Assembly (NCBI GenBank): GCA_013695465.1
Contig: JACDAL010000148.1
Span: forward strand, 1-64,000
Source: Actinomycetota bacterium
GTDB taxonomy: Bacteria; Actinomycetota; CADDZG01; WHSQ01
Reading direction: 5' to 3'
Length of the DNA stretch: 64,000 nucleotides
The position numbers and the translations under genes are program-made. Below the pieces are notes generated by a model, which saw nothing but the letters and a program-made list of their open reading frames with translations, had not been told where the DNA came from and searched no databases. Each line of letters begins with the position of its first letter. Positions within the stretch are counted from its first letter, which is position 1. Shown here piece after piece: positions 48,559 to 58,504 of this stretch.

Positions 48559-49851
48559 ATGCAACCGACTCTTGTTACGAGGTTCGCCACCTGTCTGATA
48601 TTCGCCCTTGTGGGTTCGGTCGCGCTCGCGGCCGGAGCGGCGGCAGCCCCGGCGAGGCCTCCCAGCGAGTGGGTGGTGGGGCCGCACAAGAAGGCAGTGC
48701 TGCTGACCTTCAACGGAGAGGCGGGGAAAAAGGGGCTCCATCATGTCAAGAAAGTGCTCCGGCGCCGCCACGTCAAGGCCTCCTTCTTCCTTTCCGGCCG
48801 TTGGGTCGCCCACCACAAGAAGCGTGCTCGCGGGGTGGTGCGACGGGGACACATCCTCGGCAACCACGGTTACGGGAGGGCCTCCTTGGTTTCGCTCGAC
48901 GACATCGCGTTGAGGCGTTCGATCAGACGATCTCAACGAGCCCTGCGACGCGTAGGTGCCTATCCGCGGCCCTTCCTGCGAGCGCCCAAGGGCGCGCTCG
49001 ATCTCCGGGTGATGAGCGTGGCCGGCTCAATGGGATACGGAATGGTGTCTTCCACTCATCACCCGGGCGGGGCTTCCTCGAGGAAGGTGAGACGCCGGGT
49101 CCTCGAGCGTGCGCGCCCGGGTTCGATCATCGCTCTTGACCTGTGGCGCAAGAGCCATCGCCGCGCCCTGCCCCGAATGATCAAAGGGCTCAAGCACAAG
49201 GGCTTTTCATTTAGGACGATCAATGCTCTGGAAGACGTGAGACCCGTGCGTTGGGACGTAACGCTGAGCGCGGGAGCAACCGGGCCCACCGTGGGTCTTC
49301 TTGACAGGCGACTGCGTTCGCAGTCCTATCCGGCGGGAGGCTCCAATAAAGTCTTCGACTACGCGCTCCTGCAGTCGGTCTTTGCCTTCGAGAAGACTCA
49401 CGGCATGCCGCGGGACGGCGTGGTTCCTCCGGCCGAGCTACGCAGGATCCTGTTAACGAAGAGGCCCCGAGCACCGAAGCGAGGGCCGCGGCGCTTCGTT
49501 GAAATCGACATCTCGCGCCAGGTGTTGTTCGAGGTGAAGGGACGCAAGGTAATCAAGACTCTGCCACTCTCCAGTGGCAACAACGAGCCCTATGTCTCTG
49601 AGGGAGTGGAATACGTTGCCCGCACCCCGCGAGGGGCCTTCCGCATCGAGCGCAAGATCGCCGGCTGGAGGGTCAGCCACCTCGGGCGCCTCTACTACCC
49701 CTCTTACTTCATCGGTGGCTTCGCCATTCACGGCAGTCCGTCGGTGCCCGTGTACCCGGCGTCACACGGTTGCGTCCGGCTGCCGATGTATGTGGCCAAG
49801 GGCTTCTTTTATCGCAACCCAGTGGGACGGGCGGTCTTCGTCCACGACTGA
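48559..49851 (+). CDS. NodB-like deacetylase domain + peptidoglycan-binding-like region + L,D-transpeptidase (YkuD)
   Basis: LLTFNGEAGKKG, GHILGNHGYG (NodB-like); FVEIDISRQVLFEV...GGFAIHGSPSVPVYPASHGCVRLP (YkuD). Confidence 0.85.
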   Translation: MQPTLVTRFATCLIFALVGSVALAAGAAAAPARPPSEWVVGPHKKAVLLTFNGEAGKKGLHHVKKVLRRRHVKASFFLSGRWVAHHKKRARGVVRRGHILGNHGYGRASLVSLDDIALRRSIRRSQRALRRVGAYPRPFLRAPKGALDLRVMSVAGSMGYGMVSSTHHPGGASSRKVRRRVLERARPGSIIALDLWRKSHRRALPRMIKGLKHKGFSFRTINALEDVRPVRWDVTLSAGATGPTVGLLDRRLRSQSYPAGGSNKVFDYALLQSVFAFEKTHGMPRDGVVPPAELRRILLTKRPRAPKRGPRRFVEIDISRQVLFEVKGRKVIKTLPLSSGNNEPYVSEGVEYVARTPRGAFRIERKIAGWRVSHLGRLYYPSYFIGGFAIHGSPSVPVYPASHGCVRLPMYVAKGFFYRNPVGRAVFVHD

Positions 49852-50142
49852 GGGCCCCGGCACCAATCCGGTCCGCCCCGCGTGGCGGACGACCCATGGT
49901 GGCGAGCCCGTAGGTTCTGGTTTTGCTCGGCGTAACCCTCCGTTCCCTCGTCTAGATACTCGAAGACCTTTCCGCGGCGCCTTCTCCTGAAGCCCGGCCC
50001 GGAGCACTTGACCTGTCTGAGACGGGGCATTGCGCCTGATCGACCCTCCTGCTGGGCGGACCCAGGCTTCATGTTAGGCGTGCAGGTTGGAATGCCGCAT
50101 AACCTGTGGTGAGGTCGAACCAACGAAGAGGAGACTTCTGAT

Positions 50143-51120
50143 ATGGCCCAAGGCATGTCTGCCCCCGATCGAAACCTGGCTCTCGAGATCTGCCGAGTCA
50201 CCGAGGCCGCCGCCCTCGCCGGTGCCCGCTGGCTGGGGCGAGGGGACAAAGAGGCGGCCGATCAAGCTGCCGTCGACGCGATGCGGCTGATGATGGGAAC
50301 GGTCGCCATGGACGGCATCGTGGTGATCGGAGAAGGCGAGAAGGATGAGGCGCCGATGCTTTATCGGGGTGAGCGCATCGGCACAGGTGAACCTCCCGAG
50401 GTCGATGTCGCAGTCGACCCGATCGACGGCACGACGCTGACCGCCAAGGGGCAACCGGGGGCCTTGGCTGTGGTCGCGGTCGCCGAGCGCGGCACGATGT
50501 TCGACCCCGGCCCCTGCTTCTACATGGAGAAGCTGGCGGTCGGCGAGGAGGCGGCTGATGTAGTCGATCTGGATGCCCCGGTCAAAGAGAACCTCAAACG
50601 TATCGCCAAGGCCAAGAATTCATCCATCGAGGGACTAACAGTCGTGATCCTGGACCGGCCCCGTCACGAGGAGATCGCCAAGGAAGTGCGCGATGCCGGC
50701 GCCCGCATCAAGTTCATCCCCGACGGCGATGTTGCAAGCGCGATAGCAGCTGCTCGGGAAGGCACCGGCGACGACCTCTACATCGGCATCGGGGGGACTC
50801 CCGAGGGTGTGATCGCTGCGTGCGCGCTCAAGTGCCTGGGTGGTGTGCTATTGGGCCGGTTGTGGCCGCGCAACGAGGAGGAACGAGACCAAGCGGTGCA
50901 GCAGGGCTACGACCTCGACAAGATCCTCACGATCGACGACCTGGTCTCGTCCGACAACGTCTTCTTCGCCGCCACCGGCGTCACCGATGGGGATCTCGTC
51001 AAAGGGGTGCATTTTCGCCGCGGCAAGGCAAATACGCAGTCGATCGTCATGAGGTCGCTCTCGGGCACCGTGCGCTACATCGACGCCCTCCATCTGGGAG
51101 CCAAGGTCCGCCACTACTAA
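50143..51120 (+). CDS. glpX: Fructose-1,6-bisphosphatase class II
   Basis: GTVAMDGIVVIGEGEKDEAPMLYRGERIGTG...VDVAVDPIDGTTLTAKG. Confidence 0.95.
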   Translation: MAQGMSAPDRNLALEICRVTEAAALAGARWLGRGDKEAADQAAVDAMRLMMGTVAMDGIVVIGEGEKDEAPMLYRGERIGTGEPPEVDVAVDPIDGTTLTAKGQPGALAVVAVAERGTMFDPGPCFYMEKLAVGEEAADVVDLDAPVKENLKRIAKAKNSSIEGLTVVILDRPRHEEIAKEVRDAGARIKFIPDGDVASAIAAAREGTGDDLYIGIGGTPEGVIAACALKCLGGVLLGRLWPRNEEERDQAVQQGYDLDKILTIDDLVSSDNVFFAATGVTDGDLVKGVHFRRGKANTQSIVMRSLSGTVRYIDALHLGAKVRHY

Positions 51121-51130
51121 CATCGGGTCG

Positions 51131-51160
51131 AGCGATCCGCTGGAGGATTCGCGGGTAGAT
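51131..51160. repeat. Third copy of AGCGATCCGCTGGAGGAT(T)CGCG palindromic element
   Basis: AGCGATCCGCTGGAGGATTCGCGGGTAGAT, 10 nt after the glpX stop. Confidence 0.7.
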
Positions 51161-51213
51161 GTGTCGTCAGATGTCGTAGCGACAATTTGTGGACCACTCG
51201 GCACGAAGGGCTC

Positions 51214-51990
51214 CTAGAGGCGCGGCTCCCACGAGAAGAAACGGGCTGCTATCACTGCGCCGGCCACGCCCCACAGGGCGATAAAAGCAAGGTCCCCCAG
51301 GCGGAGTCCCGATCCTGAGGTGAGAGGGCTAAAGGCGGCCTCGACGGCTCGAACCGTGTGGATGATCGGAAAGAGCTCTCGAATGAAGTCGAGCCACGCG
51401 GGCGGATCTTCGATGCGGATGAAGACATTGGAGAGGAAGTACAGGGGCAGGATCGAAAAGTTGACGATAGCGGGGGCCGCGTCGGCGTTGGGGATCACAG
51501 TCGTGATGGCCAGCCCCAGCGCGCTGTAGCCGGCCGCCGCCACGATCAGCGTCACGACCAAGGCCGGAAGTGTGGTTGTGGGAACATCTACGCCGTAGAA
51601 GAGCGCGCCGGCCGCGATGGTGATCACCACCAGAAGCAGCCCCAAGAGGGTTGCATGGGCGATCGTTCCGAGGACGAAGGACCAGGCCGGAAGTGGGGTC
51701 CCTCGTACTCGCTTCAGCAAGCCGCCGTCGCGCCCGAAGACGATCCGCATGGCGATGTTGGTGTACTGGGTGTTTACGATCGATAGAGTGATGATGGCAG
51801 GGATGATGAACGTACTGAAGCGAACCGTGCGACCGCCTTCGATCCTGATCAGCTCGTTGCCGAAGGCGAGGTTGAAGATCACCAGGAACATCAGTGGGAA
51901 CGCGAACGTGAAGAACGCCGCCGCCGGGTTGCGCCAGAAGGCAAGGTTCTCGTATCGGACCTGCCTCAGGGCGAGAGCGAGCCCACTCAC
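51214..51990 (-). CDS. ABC-2 type transporter permease
   Basis: Six hydrophobic segments; FTFAFPLMFLVIFNLAFG; paired with ATPase. Confidence 0.88.
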   Translation of the reverse strand: MSGLALALRQVRYENLAFWRNPAAAFFTFAFPLMFLVIFNLAFGNELIRIEGGRTVRFSTFIIPAIITLSIVNTQYTNIAMRIVFGRDGGLLKRVRGTPLPAWSFVLGTIAHATLLGLLLVVITIAAGALFYGVDVPTTTLPALVVTLIVAAAGYSALGLAITTVIPNADAAPAIVNFSILPLYFLSNVFIRIEDPPAWLDFIRELFPIIHTVRAVEAAFSPLTSGSGLRLGDLAFIALWGVAGAVIAARFFSWEPRL

Positions 51991-52883
51991 CGGCCTCCGC
52001 CGTTCTCCGGTTGGGTGAGCTCCAGGTAGACGTCTTCGAGCGAGGCGTGTGACACTGTTAGTTGGTCGAGTTCAACCCCCCGTTCCACCGCCCACGAGGT
52101 CAGCTCATGCAGCTCCCTGGTGGGCTCGTCGGCGTGGATCTCGAAAGCATCGCCCGCGACCGTGCTGCCGCCAGGCGGGGGAGTCCCTTCCGGCAACCTG
52201 AAGCGGATACGCGTCTGTTTTCCTGAAGTGAGGATCGCGGGAGGACCCTGTGCCGCAATGCGCCCGTCGACCAGGATCGCGACCTCATCCGCAAGGCTTT
52301 GGGCCTCGTCCATGTAGTGGGTGGTCAGGAACACGGTGACGCCCAGCTCTCTGAGGTTTCGGATCATCTGCCACGCGTCCCGGCGAGCGCCCGGGTCGAA
52401 CCCGGTCGTGGGCTCGTCGAGGAACAGAAGGTCGGGGTTGCCGGCGAGCCCCAGGGCGACGTCGAGCCGGCGCTGTTGGCCCCCCGAAAGCCGCTTGACC
52501 CGGTCGTTCCTCTTTGCAGTGAGCCCCACCAACTCGATTGTTTCGTCCAGTGGCCGGGGATCGGGGTAGTAGCCGCGGAACTGCTCGATCAGCTCGGAGA
52601 CAGTCAGGTAGGGCTCCACCCCCGTCGACTGCAGAACGATTCCCACCCTCCTGCGGAACGATGCCTCGGCATCTCGAGGGTCACTCCCCAGCACCGAGAC
52701 CTCGCCCGCAGAGCGGTTGCGGTAGCCCTCGAGGATCTCGACGATCGTGGTTTTGCCCGCTCCGTTAGGTCCCAGCAGAGCAAAGACTCTCCCCTCCGCC
52801 ACATCTAGGTCAATGCCTTTGACGGCCTCGAGCTCGCCATACGACTTGCGGAGCCCGCGCACTCGGATCGCGGTAGGGGTCAT
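51987..52883 (-). CDS. ABC transporter ATP-binding protein
   Basis: LLGPNGAGKTTIVEIL, LSGGQQRRLDVALGLAGNPDLLFLDEPTTGFDP. Confidence 0.95.
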   Translation of the reverse strand: MTPTAIRVRGLRKSYGELEAVKGIDLDVAEGRVFALLGPNGAGKTTIVEILEGYRNRSAGEVSVLGSDPRDAEASFRRRVGIVLQSTGVEPYLTVSELIEQFRGYYPDPRPLDETIELVGLTAKRNDRVKRLSGGQQRRLDVALGLAGNPDLLFLDEPTTGFDPGARRDAWQMIRNLRELGVTVFLTTHYMDEAQSLADEVAILVDGRIAAQGPPAILTSGKQTRIRFRLPEGTPPPGGSTVAGDAFEIHADEPTRELHELTSWAVERGVELDQLTVSHASLEDVYLELTQPENGGGR

Positions 52884-52986
52884 AATGCCCAGCCTAGCCG
52901 GAACCCTCCATGATTACGCAGAGCGCGATTCCGCTCGCATGCCGATGTTATATCGTGGATGCCGTGTCGAACGATTCGAGTGGTCG

Positions 52987-53285
52987 ATGACTCCTGCGAA
53001 GCCCCTGGAGCAAGGCACACACATCTTGATCGTCGACGACGAGAGCGCCATCGTTGGTCTGTTGGTCCGCATACTCGCCCGATCGAAGGACGGATCGCCG
53101 CCATCGCCGATGTCTTCGACGCTTTGACTAGCGTGCGCGTGTACAAGAAGGCCGTGCCCATGAATGAAGCCATCGAGATCATGAAGGCAGAGCGCGGCAG
53201 CCACTTCGATCTGGACCTGCTCGATTACTTCTTTTCGTCGAGGGACTCGATCGTTGCCATTGAAAGCGAGCTGGCCCTCGTCTGA
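52987..53285 (+). pseudogene. REC-HD-GYP response regulator remnant with large internal deletion
   Basis: Frame A: MTPAKPLEQGTHILIVDDESAIVGLLVRILA; then in another frame EGRIAAIADVFDALTSVRVYKKAVPMNEAIEIMKAERGSHFDLDLLDYFF. Confidence 0.75.
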
Positions 53286-53321
53286 TCCCATTCGCATGGG
53301 CCGAGAGGCTGTGCACCAGGT

Positions 53322-54713
53322 TTGCCGAGTGGGATGCAAGATCGACCCCACCTCAGGCCGCTGATGGTCTGGGTCGACGACTCCAACGCATCCCTGCTCA
53401 CCGACCTCTACGAGCTAACCATGGCTGCCAGCTACCACGGCCACCACATGAACTACCAAGCCACCTTCGACCTCTTTATCCGCCAACTTCCAGATCGTCG
53501 CAACTTCCTCGTCGCATGTGGAGTCTCCGACGCTCTTCACTACCTTCACACAGTCCGCTTCGAGGACAGCGCCCTCGAGTACCTGAGGTCCCTTCGGATG
53601 TTCTCGGACGACTTTCTGTCCCATCTCGCGAGCTTTCGCTTTCATGGAGAGGTGTGGGCGGCGCCTGAGGGCGAGATCGTCTTCGAGAACGAGCCCTTGA
53701 TGAGAGTCACGGCCCCCCTGATCGAGGCTCAGATCGTGGAGACGTTTCTGCTTAATTGCGTCGCCTTTCAAACCATGGTTGCCTCCAAAGCAGCTCGCGT
53801 CGCGATTGCCTGCGGCGACAGGCGTTTCCTCGATATGTCGCCGCGTCGCGATCACGCCGCCGATGCCGCTCTCAAGGCGGCCCGGGCCGCCTATGTTGGC
53901 GGCGCCTCCGGAACTTCCAATGTGCTGGCGGGCCATTTCTACGGAATCCCGGTGAGCGGCACCATGGCTCACTCGTATGTGATGGCCTTCGAGGACGAGG
54001 AGCGGGCCTTCAGAGCCTTCGTGCACGACTTCCCCAACAACGCTGTGCTTCTGATCGATACCTTCGACGTCTTGGAGGGAGCCAGGCGAGCGGCCGGTGT
54101 GGCCGCCGACGTGGCCTCCGAAGGGGTGATCGTCAAGGGCGTCAGGATCGACTCCGGGGACCTGGCCCCGCTGAGCCGATCGGTGCGCGCAATCCTCGAC
54201 TCCGCAGGGCTCGAGGAAGTCGAGATCATCCTCTCCGGCGATCTCGATGAGTACCGAATCAAGGCATTGCTGGACGACGGTGTGCCTGTGAGCTCGTTCG
54301 GCGTGGGTACTCAGCTCGGCACCAGCGCAGACGCCCCCACGCTGGGAGCCGTTTACAAGCTGGTGGCGGACGAGCGGGGGCCCAAGATCAAACTGTCTAC
54401 CGGCAAGGCCACTCTGCCCGGGCGCAAACAGGTGCTTCGGTTCGAGCGCGACGGGATCTTCGAACGAGACGAGATCGTCCTCGAGGGCGAGGAGTCTAGG
54501 GGGGGCAGGCCCCTGCTCGTCAAGGTAATGGAGCGGGGCGAACGCACGGATGCAGACAATGGCCTGGAGGCTGCAAGGGAGCGCTGCCGCACAGGGCTCC
54601 AGCAGCTCCCTCCCACCCTGCGCCGGTTGGGGGCGCCGGCTCAGCGTTACAGGGTGGAGCCCTCTTCCCGGTTGTCGGGGCTGGTGGAGCAAATGAGCGC
54701 GAAAACGCACTGA
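53322..54713 (+). CDS. pncB: Nicotinate phosphoribosyltransferase
   Basis: SLLTDLYELTMAASY, FDLFIRQLPDRRNFLVACG, GGASGTSNVLAGHFYGIPVSGTMAHS, RIDSGDLAPLSR, GVGTQLGTSADAP. Confidence 0.92.
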   Translation: MPSGMQDRPHLRPLMVWVDDSNASLLTDLYELTMAASYHGHHMNYQATFDLFIRQLPDRRNFLVACGVSDALHYLHTVRFEDSALEYLRSLRMFSDDFLSHLASFRFHGEVWAAPEGEIVFENEPLMRVTAPLIEAQIVETFLLNCVAFQTMVASKAARVAIACGDRRFLDMSPRRDHAADAALKAARAAYVGGASGTSNVLAGHFYGIPVSGTMAHSYVMAFEDEERAFRAFVHDFPNNAVLLIDTFDVLEGARRAAGVAADVASEGVIVKGVRIDSGDLAPLSRSVRAILDSAGLEEVEIILSGDLDEYRIKALLDDGVPVSSFGVGTQLGTSADAPTLGAVYKLVADERGPKIKLSTGKATLPGRKQVLRFERDGIFERDEIVLEGEESRGGRPLLVKVMERGERTDADNGLEAARERCRTGLQQLPPTLRRLGAPAQRYRVEPSSRLSGLVEQMSAKTH

Positions 54714-54770
54714 GCGAGCCGGCCGTACGCAACTTTGTGCCCAACTGGCAAGTCCGCAATCGGAGCCTCT

Positions 54771-55934
54771 TCAGGCCGCAGACAGCGCTCGCAGGCGAGT
54801 CATGGCGGCGATTCCCAGCAGGGGGCCGGGCGCCAAGAAAGCGAAGGCCCAGCGCCAGCCGAACGCCCCCTCGAGGATGGGGATCAGCCAGATAGTGGCG
54901 ACGGTCAAGGTGAAGCCGAGGGCGAGCTGCAGCGTCAGGGCTGTTCCTACGTAGGCCTGATCGGCCACCTCCGTGACGATGGTCGAGAACTGGGCCGAGT
55001 CAGCCACGACTGTGAACCCCCATACCAATCCCACGATCAGAACGATCCACGCCGGGGCTCCTGCGAACAAGCCGATGACCAGCGCGCACAGACCCGAGGC
55101 CGCCATCATCAGCGATGTGGTCTGAGTCCGGCCCCAGCGGTCGCCCAGCACCCCACCCGCCCAGCAACCCAGCCCCCCGATTCCGATGACCATGAAAGTG
55201 GCGAATGCCGCGGCCCCGCCCCGCCCGCCCAGCACGGCTTCGGAGAAGAACAAGAAGAACCACGCCCACATCGCATAAAGCTCCCACATGTGGCCGAAAT
55301 AGCCCAGGCTGGCCAGACGGACGGCGCGGTTGGAGAACACCTGGCCCGCCTGGGTGGGGTCGAAGCGTGCCTGCGGGAAGGGATGGGGCCCTTCGGGAAC
55401 CAGGAAGCCGGCGACGAGCCCGCCGATGACGGTCAGGGCGGAGGTAGCCCAGATCACCGTCCGCCACTCGAGACCGCCGAGCCCGTTGACGAGATGCGGT
55501 GCCGCCGACCCGATCGTGAGAGCGCCCACCAAGATGCCCAGCGCCACTCCCCTTCCCTTCTGGAACCAGGTGGAGGACAGCTTGAGCGAGGGTGGGTAGA
55601 CCCCAGCCAGGAACATCCCCGTGAGAAACCGCAGGGGGAGGGCGAGGGCTACCCCGGAAGCGACCAGCAGGAGGAGGTTGGCAGCCGCGGCCCCTAGCGA
55701 GCCCCACAGGATGACCTTTGCTGGGGGGATTAAGTCCGCCAGGTTCGTGAGGCTCGAGAGCAGGGCTCCGGCGACGAAGCCGAGCTGAACCGCGATCGTG
55801 AGCCACGACGAGGTCGAGGCCGAGATGCCCCATTCTTCCCGGAGCTGCGGAATCACCGCGCTGGCAGAGAGCCAAGTGGTCATGGACAGCAGCAGCGATG
55901 CGGATTGAAGCGTCAGCGCCCTTGCGGGTGTCAC
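54771..55934 (-). CDS. MFS transporter
   Basis: About 12 hydrophobic segments; GDRWGR motif. Confidence 0.88.
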   Translation of the reverse strand: MTPARALTLQSASLLLSMTTWLSASAVIPQLREEWGISASTSSWLTIAVQLGFVAGALLSSLTNLADLIPPAKVILWGSLGAAAANLLLLVASGVALALPLRFLTGMFLAGVYPPSLKLSSTWFQKGRGVALGILVGALTIGSAAPHLVNGLGGLEWRTVIWATSALTVIGGLVAGFLVPEGPHPFPQARFDPTQAGQVFSNRAVRLASLGYFGHMWELYAMWAWFFLFFSEAVLGGRGGAAAFATFMVIGIGGLGCWAGGVLGDRWGRTQTTSLMMAASGLCALVIGLFAGAPAWIVLIVGLVWGFTVVADSAQFSTIVTEVADQAYVGTALTLQLALGFTLTVATIWLIPILEGAFGWRWAFAFLAPGPLLGIAAMTRLRALSAA

Positions 55935-56341
55935 AGTGGCTCGGTGTAGACGAGCGCGGTTCCCTCCAGCACGACGGTCTTGTCCTGGTTGACGATCGTC
56001 GTCTTCAACTTCGTGATCGGCTTGTCGCTGCGCGTCTCGAGCACCTCGACCTCAGCGGTGATCTCGTCGCCGGGGCTTACCGGTGCCTTGAAGCTCCAGT
56101 CGATGTGCAAGAAGACGCTGCCCGGTCCCGGCAGGTCCTGTGCAACCACGGCGTTTAGCAGCCCGCTCGTCACCCCTCCCTGGACGATCAGGCCGCCGAA
56201 GCGGGACCGGGTGGCGAGTTCCTCGTCGTAGTGCAGGGGATTACGGTCCCCGGTCATCTCGGTGAACAGGGTGATGTCCTCGGCTCGAACCCTCCTCGAG
56301 CGTCTGGCCTTGTCCCCCACGCTCGCCATGCCGGCAAGCAT
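55931..56341 (-). CDS. MaoC-family dehydratase
   Basis: FTEMTGDRNPLHYDEELATRSRFGGLIVQGGVTSGLLNAVVAQDLPGPGSVFL. Confidence 0.88.
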   Translation of the reverse strand: MLAGMASVGDKARRSRRVRAEDITLFTEMTGDRNPLHYDEELATRSRFGGLIVQGGVTSGLLNAVVAQDLPGPGSVFLHIDWSFKAPVSPGDEITAEVEVLETRSDKPITKLKTTIVNQDKTVVLEGTALVYTEPL

Positions 56342-56434
56342 CGCGCCCTTCGGCTATTCAGCGAGGAAGGGCTAGTTGTTGGAGAGCGCTGAACCGGGTA
56401 GGAAGACTGAAACCCTCTCGAAAAGGAGAACTCT

Positions 56435-57427
56435 TTGGAGTATCGCAATCTCGGCCGCCTCGGCGTAAAGGTCAGCCCCCTGTGTCTCGGAACCATGAAC
56501 TTTGGATGGGAAGGCCTGGGCACGCCCGAGGAGGACGCGTTCCGCATCATGGACCGGGCCTTGGACCACGGCCTCAACTTCTTCGACACCGCCAACGTCT
56601 ACGGATGGCGAAAGAACCCCAAGCCCGGCGAGGGCGTGACCGAGCAGATCATCGGCCGCTGGTTCGCGCAGGGCGGCGACCGGCGCGAGAAGGTCTTTCT
56701 CGCTACCAAGCTCTACGGGAGCATGGGCGAATGGCCGAACCAGGACGGCCTCAGTGCCCTTAACATCCGCCGGGCCTGCGACGCGAGCCTCAGACGCATG
56801 CAGACCGACCACATCGATCTCTACCAGATGCATCACATCAAACGGGATACCCCGTGGGAGGAGATCTGGCAGGCGATGGAGCAGCTGATGGCCGCCGGCA
56901 AGATTCTCTATGTGGGCAGCAGCAACTTCGCGGGTTGGCACATCGCCCAGGCCAACGAGATCGCCTCCCGGCGCAACTTCCTGGGGTTGGTCTCGGAGCA
57001 GAGCCTCTACAACCTCGACGCCCGTACGGTCGAGCTCGAGGTGCTTCCCGCGTGCGAGCGCTACGGGTTGGGCGTCATTCCGTGGAGCCCTCTGGCCGGC
57101 GGGTTGCTGGCCGGGGCCCTCGAGAAGGCGTCCGAGGGCCGCCGCAGCGACGAGAACTTCCGCCGGAGGGTCGAGCGCAACCGAGACAAGCTCGAGGCGT
57201 GGGAGAAGCTGTGCGCCGACATCGGTGAGCGCCCCGCAGATGTCGCCTTGGCATGGTTGCTGAAGAATCCGGTAGTGACCGCCCCCATCATCGGCCCGCG
57301 CAACCCGGACCAGCTCGAGGGGTCCCTGAAAGCTCTGGAGATCGAGTTGTCGGACGAGATCATGGGCCTCATCGACCAGATCTTCCCCGGCCCCGGAGGT
57401 GCCGCGCCGGAAGCCTACGCGTGGTAG
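56435..57427 (+). CDS. Aldo/keto reductase
   Basis: EYRNLGRLGVKVSPLCLGTMNFG, FFDTANVYG, DHIDLYQMH, GVIPWSPLAGG. TTG start. Confidence 0.92.
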   Translation: MEYRNLGRLGVKVSPLCLGTMNFGWEGLGTPEEDAFRIMDRALDHGLNFFDTANVYGWRKNPKPGEGVTEQIIGRWFAQGGDRREKVFLATKLYGSMGEWPNQDGLSALNIRRACDASLRRMQTDHIDLYQMHHIKRDTPWEEIWQAMEQLMAAGKILYVGSSNFAGWHIAQANEIASRRNFLGLVSEQSLYNLDARTVELEVLPACERYGLGVIPWSPLAGGLLAGALEKASEGRRSDENFRRRVERNRDKLEAWEKLCADIGERPADVALAWLLKNPVVTAPIIGPRNPDQLEGSLKALEIELSDEIMGLIDQIFPGPGGAAPEAYAW

Positions 57428-57503
57428 GAGAGGCCCCACGTGGGCCGGCCCCGAGGTTGCCAATGAGTACGCGGTCCTGGGCTTTCCGGACCACATCCGG
57501 CGG

Positions 57504-57532
57504 TTGACAAACTGTGCGCTGCGTACTATAGT
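57504..57532 (+). promoter_or_regulatory. Sigma70-like promoter of phasin-like gene
   Basis: TTGACA-17 nt-TATAGT. Confidence 0.6.
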
Positions 57533-57580
57533 TAACCGCGTGCACGAAGAAGATAGACGAACAATCAAGGAGGTCGCACA

Positions 57581-57937
57581 ATGTCAGTTACCACCGACGT
57601 CACCCGAGGCGCCCAGGAGCAGATGCTCGAGAGCATCGAGCTCACTCAGAAGGCTGCGCTCGAAGGTTTCAAGGTATGGGCCGATGCGGTCGAGAAAATG
57701 ATCCCCGAGACGCCCAATGCCCCCAATTTCCTGAACGAGTGGCCGTCCGCCGAGGAGAGCATCGACAACGCTTTCGACTTCGCCGGCAAGCTTCTCGCCA
57801 ATCAGCGGGCGTTCACGAAGAGCGTCATTCAGACCACCCGCCCCGTAGCCAAGCGGGCCGCGGAAGAGGCTTCCGGGGCTCCCAACCGCACCACCGCTGC
57901 CAAGTCCAACCGCACCACCGCTGCCAAGTCCAAGTAA
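57581..57937 (+). CDS. Phasin-like protein
   Basis: Short helical protein (QKAALEGFKVWADAVEKM...LLANQRAFTKSVI) with A/K/T-rich repeat tail, in a PHA locus. Confidence 0.6.
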   Translation: MSVTTDVTRGAQEQMLESIELTQKAALEGFKVWADAVEKMIPETPNAPNFLNEWPSAEESIDNAFDFAGKLLANQRAFTKSVIQTTRPVAKRAAEEASGAPNRTTAAKSNRTTAAKSK

Positions 57938-58015
57938 GGCACCTTCGAAGTAAAACCGCGCCCCGGCGGATACCCGGGGCGCTGTCGCGTCCGGCGGCGC
58001 GTTTAGGGTTGTGGG

Positions 58016-58384
58016 ATGGTCGACCAGGACCCCTGGCGGTCGCAACTGACGCTTCTGGGGGAGTTCATCCGGACTCAAAGGAAGCTGGCCCGACTCTCTC
58101 TGAGAGAGCTCGCCGACATGACCAAGGTGTCAAACGCCTATCTCAGCCAGATCGAGCGTGGACTGCACCAGCCTTCGGTAAGAGTCCTGCAATCGGTGGC
58201 CCAGGCGCTCAATGTCTCGGCCGAGACGCTGCTGGCGCAGGCGGGGTTAATAGTGCAGGCGGGCGAGGTGGCGGCGGCAGGGGTCAACGCTACGGAGCTC
58301 ACGATCCGCTCCGATCCCTCGCTAACAACGGCCCAGAAGGAGGCTCTTATCGGCGTCTATCGCAGCTTTCTGACCGAGGACTGA
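58016..58384 (+). CDS. XRE-family transcriptional regulator
   Basis: LGEFIRTQRKLARLSLRELADMTKVSNAYLSQIERGLHQPSVRVLQSVAQALNV. Confidence 0.9.
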   Translation: MVDQDPWRSQLTLLGEFIRTQRKLARLSLRELADMTKVSNAYLSQIERGLHQPSVRVLQSVAQALNVSAETLLAQAGLIVQAGEVAAAGVNATELTIRSDPSLTTAQKEALIGVYRSFLTED

Positions 58385-58504
58385 CCGCCGCCCGAAATAC
58401 GCCGGGCCCGCCCAATTGTCGCTCTGAGCTGAAGGATGCGGAATCCGCCCTCTAGGCTAGGAGCTACCTGAGTGCCGCCTCTGTAGCGGCGCGCGAGGCA
58501 CGCG

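Noticed and set aside
53415-54710. 431-aa minus-strand ORF
   Set aside because: Antisense to nicotinate phosphoribosyltransferase; composition-driven.
56372-57568. 398-aa minus-strand ORF
   Set aside because: Antisense to the aldo/keto reductase; no family signature.
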